Assembly (NCBI RefSeq): GCF_004296405.1
Contig: NZ_PSRR01000052.1
Location: 1-35,290, forward strand
Origin: Bradyrhizobium sp. Leo170
GTDB lineage: Bacteria > Pseudomonadota > Alphaproteobacteria > Rhizobiales > Xanthobacteraceae
DNA: 35,290 nucleotides
Reading direction: 5' to 3'
Shown in pieces: positions 30,885 to 35,290 of the stretch. The stretch's first letter is position 1, and the number at the start of each line of letters is the position of its first letter. The position numbers were made by a program, and so were the translations under genes. The notes below the pieces were generated by a model that saw nothing but the letters and a program-made list of their open reading frames with translations, was not told the DNA's origin and ran no database searches.

Positions 30885-31994
30885 ATGCAGGGGCAATGGT
30901 TGGGGAGCTATCAGGGCAATACGCAGGGCGTCGTGACGGTCGAGCTGGACGACGCAGGCGACCATTACGAAGGAATGGTTTACGTGTATCCCGGCAACAC
31001 GATATACCCTCCGATAGCAGGTGGAGTAGTTACCATCGATAAATCGGAAAACTTCGCGCTGCCGATCATGACCGATGTGATCGACATGAGGCGCGGCGCC
31101 CTCGTCCCGTGGGACGCGGTGAAGTCCAACTACCCGAGAATCACCCTTGATCCGACCATAGACACGGTCTGGTCCTGCGATATGAAGAACAACGTGCTGG
31201 TGATCGACTTTACCAGCAAGTCGAGCGGCTCGGGAAAGGCGCACCTAACTCGCTCTGACGGGGGCAGGCCTCCAGAACGGAAGCCGCTTGCAAATGTCAA
31301 AAGCTGGGCTGCATTCAAAGAATACGCGCTCACGCTGGACCCGAATCGCTACGTGTTCAGAGGCCAAGAAAGCAGTGCGTGGCGGCTTCGTACGTTCTTC
31401 CATCGCTCTGGCCGCGCCAACCTCTTTAGGTTCGTTAATCAGGACATCTTTCAGCTCCATGGGCACCTCAGCAGCCTGACAGAGCACCACTTCAATTTGA
31501 AGGATGAACTAGAGAATGCGGCCTTCTTCAGCCTCGTCCAGCATCACGGTTATCCGACGCCTCTGCTAGATTGGACACACTCGCCCTTTATCGCCGCCTA
31601 TTTTGCATTCCGAAAGAAGAAGGCAGACGGGGATTTCGCCCGCATCTTCGTGTTTGATGCGCGCGAGTGGCAGAAGGACATACGGCCGGTACAGCTTGTG
31701 TGCGCTGCGCTTCCGCATTTCTCGGTCCTCAGTCCGCTGGCAATCAACAATCCGCGCATGGTTCCGCAACAAGCGCTTTCAACGCTTGCCAACGTCGATG
31801 ACATCGAGGCGTTTATCGCTTTCAACGAGACGCAGCTATTCAAGAAGACTTACCTTGAGGTGATCGACTTGCCGGTGTCCGAGCGTCCGCAGATCATGCA
31901 GGAGTTAAGCCTCATGGGTATTACCGCTGGCTCAATGTTTCCCGGCCTCGATGGCACTTGCGAGCAATTGCGGGAGAGGAACTTCAGCTTGTGA
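30885..31994 (+). CDS. FRG-domain protein, probable cargo gene
   Basis: 369 residues. An N-terminal beta-rich domain (about 1-125: MQGQWLGSYQGNTQGVVTVE) precedes the FRG domain: YVFRGQESSAWRLRT (156-170), then NAAFFSLVQHHGYPTPLLDW (211-230) and SPFIAAYFAF. FRG is named for its FRGQ motif; its activity is not established to my knowledge. The base composition is more AT-rich than in the capsid and terminase genes, pointing to separate acquisition. ATG 30885 has TTGGAG upstream; GTG 30840 would add 15 residues. Flanked by a 17-bp direct repeat. Anti-phage defence is a reasonable inference from its cargo position in a satellite-like element, not shown by sequence. Confidence 0.7.
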   Translation: MQGQWLGSYQGNTQGVVTVELDDAGDHYEGMVYVYPGNTIYPPIAGGVVTIDKSENFALPIMTDVIDMRRGALVPWDAVKSNYPRITLDPTIDTVWSCDMKNNVLVIDFTSKSSGSGKAHLTRSDGGRPPERKPLANVKSWAAFKEYALTLDPNRYVFRGQESSAWRLRTFFHRSGRANLFRFVNQDIFQLHGHLSSLTEHHFNLKDELENAAFFSLVQHHGYPTPLLDWTHSPFIAAYFAFRKKKADGDFARIFVFDAREWQKDIRPVQLVCAALPHFSVLSPLAINNPRMVPQQALSTLANVDDIEAFIAFNETQLFKKTYLEVIDLPVSERPQIMQELSLMGITAGSMFPGLDGTCEQLRERNFSL

Positions 31995-32032
31995 CCAAGC
32001 GGACTGATGAAAAGGAGCTGGTCACGCGCTGA
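31991..32032 (+). pseudogene. Relic of a gene start after FRG
   Basis: GTG 31991 overlaps the FRG stop (GTGA) and encodes MTKRTDEKELVTR then stop. The KRT...KELVT pattern copies the start of the gene at 30464 (PKRTIIGRSRKELVTP). The 17-bp copy 2 is inside. I infer leftover of an earlier gene arrangement at the cargo junction. The GC-rich DNA to 32147 encodes nothing I can support. Confidence 0.45.
32011..32027. repeat. 17-bp direct repeat, copy 2
   Basis: AAAGGAGCTGGTCACGC, identical to 30502-30518. It marks the right side of the FRG cargo. Confidence 0.7.
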
Positions 32033-32147
32033 GCCGCGCAGCCCCGCCCATGCGCCGATCCGACCCGGCCGGCACCCGACACCGGCCGCGACCTCGAACG
32101 CCCCAGCGGGCTCCGATCGCGATCTGACACGCTGTAACCAAAAATCC

Positions 32148-32723
32148 CTACCGGTTGAGCCATTGCATTGGTATGGGTTCTTTCAATTTTCTATGCGCGT
32201 TCGCCACAAATATCTTCGCGCACTCCTCTTGGAATCGTGCGATGGCCGGGGCCAAATCAACTGCGCTCACCCGAACGGTGCCAGACGGGGTACTGTATGA
32301 GAACCGCGCTCTGGCAGCTTTCAGCATCGCCCAAAGACGAGTGTTTTGGTCGTTAAACTCCGGGTTCAAAACAACAACCCCAGTGGCCGAGGTGTCGCCC
32401 TTATCGGCCACCAGCAACTTAAAATCAGAAGGCGGCCCGTCGTCGGCCCAAGCCGTGAAGTGAAAATAAAAAGCCTTTACATCAGGGTTCCAGACGACCG
32501 CCGAGTGGTCGATAATTTTCACCAGCATCAAATAGGTCATCGTGCTATCGCTACAGCCTGCGCCAATGTTTCCAGAATCTGAAGAAAGCGAAATCAGTTC
32601 TCCGGACCTGACAATAGCCCAACTGCTAAAGCGGTTCAGTACCTGAGGGGCCTGCCCCATGGCCGCGCCGGTCGCCAGCGCGAGCGCCAGCAGCGCCACT
32701 AGAATCTTCGTCATGGCATTCAT
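32148..32723 (-). CDS. Exported hypothetical protein
   Basis: 191 residues with a signal peptide (MTKILVALLALALATGAAMG-Q). The mature part has two Cys (AGCSDS, ECAKI), several aromatic strands (HSAVVWNPDVKAFYFHFTAW) and ends PIPMQWLNR. I recognise no family. It starts four bases after the upstream membrane-protein stop, so the two are probably one operon. AT-richer than the element core, as in FRG, which suggests it came in as cargo. The start may be the Met three codons further in. Confidence 0.5.
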   Translation of the reverse strand: MNAMTKILVALLALALATGAAMGQAPQVLNRFSSWAIVRSGELISLSSDSGNIGAGCSDSTMTYLMLVKIIDHSAVVWNPDVKAFYFHFTAWADDGPPSDFKLLVADKGDTSATGVVVLNPEFNDQNTRLWAMLKAARARFSYSTPSGTVRVSAVDLAPAIARFQEECAKIFVANAHRKLKEPIPMQWLNR

Positions 32724-32727
32724 CGCT

Positions 32728-33147
32728 TCACATTTTCTCTGGCGGTTTCGCGGGCCGATAATTTTTGGCGTTCTCGAAGGCTTGTCTCAGCATCGCATCT
32801 TCGTGCATCGTGTCGCGCCAACCGTTTTTGAGCTTTGTGGGAATTTGGGGCGCGATGTACGCGACGGAGATGGCAACGCCGATCCAGAAGGTAATTGAGC
32901 GCGATGCACTTAGTTGCAGATAGTCTGTAACCCATAAGCCGGCAAACAAGAGGGCCGCGAAGACCGCAACACCGCAGATTGATGCGAGCATAGCTGCAAC
33001 GTTGTTGGAGCGCGGTACCTTCTTCCCACCCTTCAAAAATCCGATCATCGCGAACACGAATTGGGCTAGGAACAGAAAGGCTTGGATACAAAGTTGAGAC
33101 GCGAGCAATCCCCATGCCGCAAGGATCAGCAAATTCAGCCAAGGCAC
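32728..33147 (-). CDS. Small multi-helix membrane protein
   Basis: 139 residues, about four predicted membrane helices (LLILAAWGLLASQL, FLFLAQFVFAMIGFL, VAAMLASICGVAVFAALLFA, SITFWIGVAISVAYIA) and a charged cytoplasmic tail (QAFENAKNYRPAKPPEKM). No recognised family. It is upstream of and probably co-transcribed with the exported protein at 32148. A membrane plus secreted pair on a satellite-like element could act in phage exclusion, but nothing in the sequence proves it. Confidence 0.5.
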   Translation of the reverse strand: MPWLNLLILAAWGLLASQLCIQAFLFLAQFVFAMIGFLKGGKKVPRSNNVAAMLASICGVAVFAALLFAGLWVTDYLQLSASRSITFWIGVAISVAYIAPQIPTKLKNGWRDTMHEDAMLRQAFENAKNYRPAKPPEKM

Positions 33148-33218
33148 GTCGCGCCCTCCCTTGTTTGTGTTTCAGCGTAGACAGACAAAGTCCCCAACCA
33201 GCCCGTGAAAAGTCAAAG

Positions 33219-33494
33219 TCAGCGGCGTTGGGTTCGATTTAACGCCACAACAAAAATGACAAAGCCGCTCACGAAGGCCAGCACAAAGCCTAAGCCTATC
33301 GTGTGAATGCCGAAGAAGACCTGCTCGGGCATTAACGTGAGCAATGGACCGGCGACCGTCATCGCACTTAGAACGGCGATGCCAACCTTTGCCCAATCGT
33401 TCTTTCGTTTCGCTTCAACTATTAGGATTGCGGTACCCCAAATTACGACGGCAATCCAAGCGATGACGACTAGCGCGCCTAGTGCTACTTCCAC
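33219..33494 (-). CDS. Small membrane protein, GTG start
   Basis: 91 residues with about three membrane helices (ALVVIAWIAVVIWGTAILIV, VGIAVLSAMTVAGPLLTLM, FVLAFVSGFVIFVVAL) and a basic C-terminus (NRTQRR). GTG start behind a G-run (GGGGGGCTGAAAT). No family recognised. First of the three leftward cargo genes; 71 bases separate it from the next one. Convergent DNA to 33645 shows nothing else I can support. Confidence 0.45.
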   Translation of the reverse strand: MEVALGALVVIAWIAVVIWGTAILIVEAKRKNDWAKVGIAVLSAMTVAGPLLTLMPEQVFFGIHTIGLGFVLAFVSGFVIFVVALNRTQRR

Positions 33495-33644
33495 ATTTCA
33501 GCCCCCCAAAACGCGCCGATTATAGCGGTTTATTGCCTTAGCGACCAGCGACGCAGCAGCGCGCCTGACTCATCCGATCGATCGACCGCTGACCGAGGCG
33601 TTTCGCGTGCGCTTCCGCCTGTCTGTCCTCCTACGACAAAGAGG

Positions 33645-33680
33645 AAAAGCAAAACCCGGCCAGCGAAATGCCGACCGGGT
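33645..33680 (-). terminator. Integrase terminator
   Basis: Read leftward, ACCCGG (33680-33675) pairs with CCGGGT (33659-33654), followed by TTTGCTTTTCC. It lies 28 bases past the integrase stop. Confidence 0.55.
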
Positions 33681-33707
33681 CGCAACTGGTCCAGATGTGC
33701 CAGTTGA

Positions 33708-35105
33708 TCAGGCCGCGAGCCGCAGCCCGGCAGCGGCAGCAGGCTTCACCGGCCGGCCGATGATCCGGCGCAGCTCGGCCGCGACGGCGTCGAGCACCGC
33801 CCGCTTTTCCTTCATCCGCGTCGAGTGGTTGTAGACCTTTCCGGTGACTGTCGGCACGATCACGTCACCCTTGCGGCTGACCGCATGGTCGAGACATTTG
33901 GCGATGGCGGCATCGTCGAAGCCGAGATCGCCGGCCAGAGTCGCCGCCGTCCTTCTGAGATCATGCGGCGTGAACGACCTCAGGCCGAGCAGCTCGCAGA
34001 TACCGGGCGTCTTGGTCTTGGACTTGTGCTTCTCGTGCTTGGTGCCTCGCAGGGCCGCTGCCATGGCCTTGCGGTGGACCGGCTGGCCTTCGTACATCGG
34101 GCTTTCGAAAACGAACTGCTGATCCTTGGAGGTCAGCGCTTCGTTGATGATCTCGACCGCAAGATCGGACAGCGGCTGCTGGATTTGCCGCCGCTTCTTC
34201 ACCCGCTTCAGCGGCACGTCGAAGCGCGGGCTCTCGCCGTTGAGGTCGATCAACTCGTCCCGGTGTGCACCGAGCAATTCCGCCGACCGCAGCATTGTCA
34301 CCAGCTCGAACTTCAGCGCCAGTCGAGTCTTGCGATCCCACGGCATGTCGGCGCGGTCGAGCCCGTGCCAGAAAATTCTGATCTCGTCGGCGGACAGGAC
34401 GCGGGTGCGCGGGTGCTCCGGGTCGAGCTTGGGCAGGTTGATGCAAGGCGAGGCGGTGACGTAGTCGCGTCCGGCCTCCGCCGCCCAGTTGAACAGGCCG
34501 GACGCAGCCTTGCGCATGTGGCGCGCGTTGCTGATCGATGGCTTACCGCCGTGCTTGCCGGTGAGGATGTCGTTCGAAAGCGTGGCGATGTCATGCTTGG
34601 TGACCTCGCTGGCAAGCTTCCGGCCGAGGCGCGGCCGGAGGAAGCGGCGCAGGTGGCTGGCCGTGTTCTGCCAACTCTCCAGCCGGGGCCGCATCTCGCC
34701 GTCCGCCTTCCGGACCGGCGTCTTCATCCAGTTGATCCGTTCCTCGATGATCTCGGCGACCGTCTTGCCGGCCTTGGCTTGCTCGGCCTTCCGCTCCCGG
34801 AAGGTCTCGGCGAGGGCGGCGGTGCCGAGCCCCTTCAGCGCGTAGACCCGGTTGCGGGCATCGTTGACGGTGAAGGCCTCGCCGTGGACGCCGAGCCAGC
34901 CCGAGCGCTGCTTGCCGCTGACGGGGTCGGTGAATTTCATCGAGAACGTCGCCACGCCGGCCGTGGTGATGCTGACGTAAAGGCCGGAGCACCGGCGGTC
35001 GTAGAGCTTGGTGCGCTCGGCCACCCGCTTCCTGCAGATGGCGTCGGTGAGGATGACGCTCCCGGTGGGGCGCGCGGTGGCGGCTTGTGTGGTAGTCTCT
35101 GACAT
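33708..35105 (-). CDS. int: Tyrosine recombinase (site-specific integrase)
   Basis: 465 residues. A DUF4102-like N-terminal arm-binding region (KLYDRRCSGLYVSITTAGVA) is followed by a SAM-like core-binding domain (about 145-215) and the catalytic domain. Catalytic residues visible: Arg273 (TMLRSAELLGAHRDEL), His381 and Arg384 (FTPHDLRRTAATL), His407 (KCLDHAVS) and nucleophile Tyr425 (GKVYNHSTR). All are intact, so it is likely active and catalyses integration/excision. Leftward at the right end of the element, facing its cargo; DNA beyond 35105 should hold the attachment site and int promoter. P4-type island integrases have this architecture. Confidence 0.85.
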   Translation of the reverse strand: MSETTTQAATARPTGSVILTDAICRKRVAERTKLYDRRCSGLYVSITTAGVATFSMKFTDPVSGKQRSGWLGVHGEAFTVNDARNRVYALKGLGTAALAETFRERKAEQAKAGKTVAEIIEERINWMKTPVRKADGEMRPRLESWQNTASHLRRFLRPRLGRKLASEVTKHDIATLSNDILTGKHGGKPSISNARHMRKAASGLFNWAAEAGRDYVTASPCINLPKLDPEHPRTRVLSADEIRIFWHGLDRADMPWDRKTRLALKFELVTMLRSAELLGAHRDELIDLNGESPRFDVPLKRVKKRRQIQQPLSDLAVEIINEALTSKDQQFVFESPMYEGQPVHRKAMAAALRGTKHEKHKSKTKTPGICELLGLRSFTPHDLRRTAATLAGDLGFDDAAIAKCLDHAVSRKGDVIVPTVTGKVYNHSTRMKEKRAVLDAVAAELRRIIGRPVKPAAAAGLRLAA

Positions 35106-35231
35106 GGTTTCGACTCCGAAAGGGTTGGACCTGCCGGGGTCTTCGCTTGTGGTGCCAACCGATGGCGAAGGTCCCGGCCCTGTTTTTGGTGAGTCCCGCG
35201 CCCCCTAGAAGTCCGAGGGTTACGCAAAAAG

Positions 35232-35248
35232 ACCTATTTTCATAGGGT
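35232..35248. other. Small hairpin near the right edge of the element
   Basis: CCTAT (35233-35237) pairs with ATAGG (35242-35246) around TTTC, with an A-run before and TTTT after. It resembles the left-edge hairpin at 24019-24045 in layout but not in sequence. It may be a terminator or part of the attachment region; 35106-35290 contains no other gene. Confidence 0.3.
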
Positions 35249-35290
35249 TTTCGTAGCGTCACGGTGAGACACCTTGCGCCAAAATATAGA

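Noticed and set aside
24100..35275. CACCGTGAC shared by the left region and the right edge as attachment repeats
   Set aside because: The two copies are in opposite orientation and only nine bases long; attachment sites should be direct repeats.

Overview
The window looks like Bradyrhizobium or a very close relative (Alphaproteobacteria, Nitrobacteraceae). This rests on GC-rich coding sequence, a flagellar cluster with the alphaproteobacterial proteins MotE and DUF6468, several small secreted families typical of bradyrhizobia (DUF3551 and others), and dispersed palindromic repeats that I recall from Bradyrhizobium genomes. No database search was possible, so all family names come from motif recognition.

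Layout. 1-5.4 kb: an MFS exporter, an SDR oxidoreductase without the usual catalytic Tyr, a LysR regulator, a frameshifted secreted M20 amidohydrolase and a Tyr/Trp-repeat secreted protein. 5.4-13 kb: a 1259-residue exported TPR protein with an exact TTAA-N7-TTAA (CtrA-type) site upstream, then small accessory genes (DUF3551, DUF1488-like, zinc-ribbon, beta-flower, DUF1269), including a frameshifted gene and a decayed second DUF3551 copy. 13-19.7 kb: flagellar core, with fliL-fliM-DUF6468-motE leftward and flgF-flgG-flgA-flgH rightward from a shared 383-bp region carrying two divergent sigma-54-like promoters. 19.8-23.5 kb: a Tat-exported GH79-like glycosidase and small conserved proteins, ending in a block of dispersed repeats.

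24-35.2 kb: a compact mobile element resembling a capsid-encoding phage satellite. From the left it has an AlpA-type regulator, a solo ParB-like protein, a winged-helix putative replication initiator with an iteron cluster inside its own gene, a possible helicase-loader-like partner, an adenine methyltransferase, a regulatory intergenic region with three dyads, an HK97-type major capsid protein, a coiled-coil protein, a P27-type small terminase, an FRG-domain cargo gene, three leftward secreted/membrane cargo genes and a leftward tyrosine integrase. I see no large terminase, portal, protease, connector, tail or lysis gene. The plausible model is that the element excises (Int/AlpA), replicates from the internal iterons, makes its own capsid shell and small terminase, and borrows everything else from a helper phage. 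This is inference from gene content. Attachment sites were not found.
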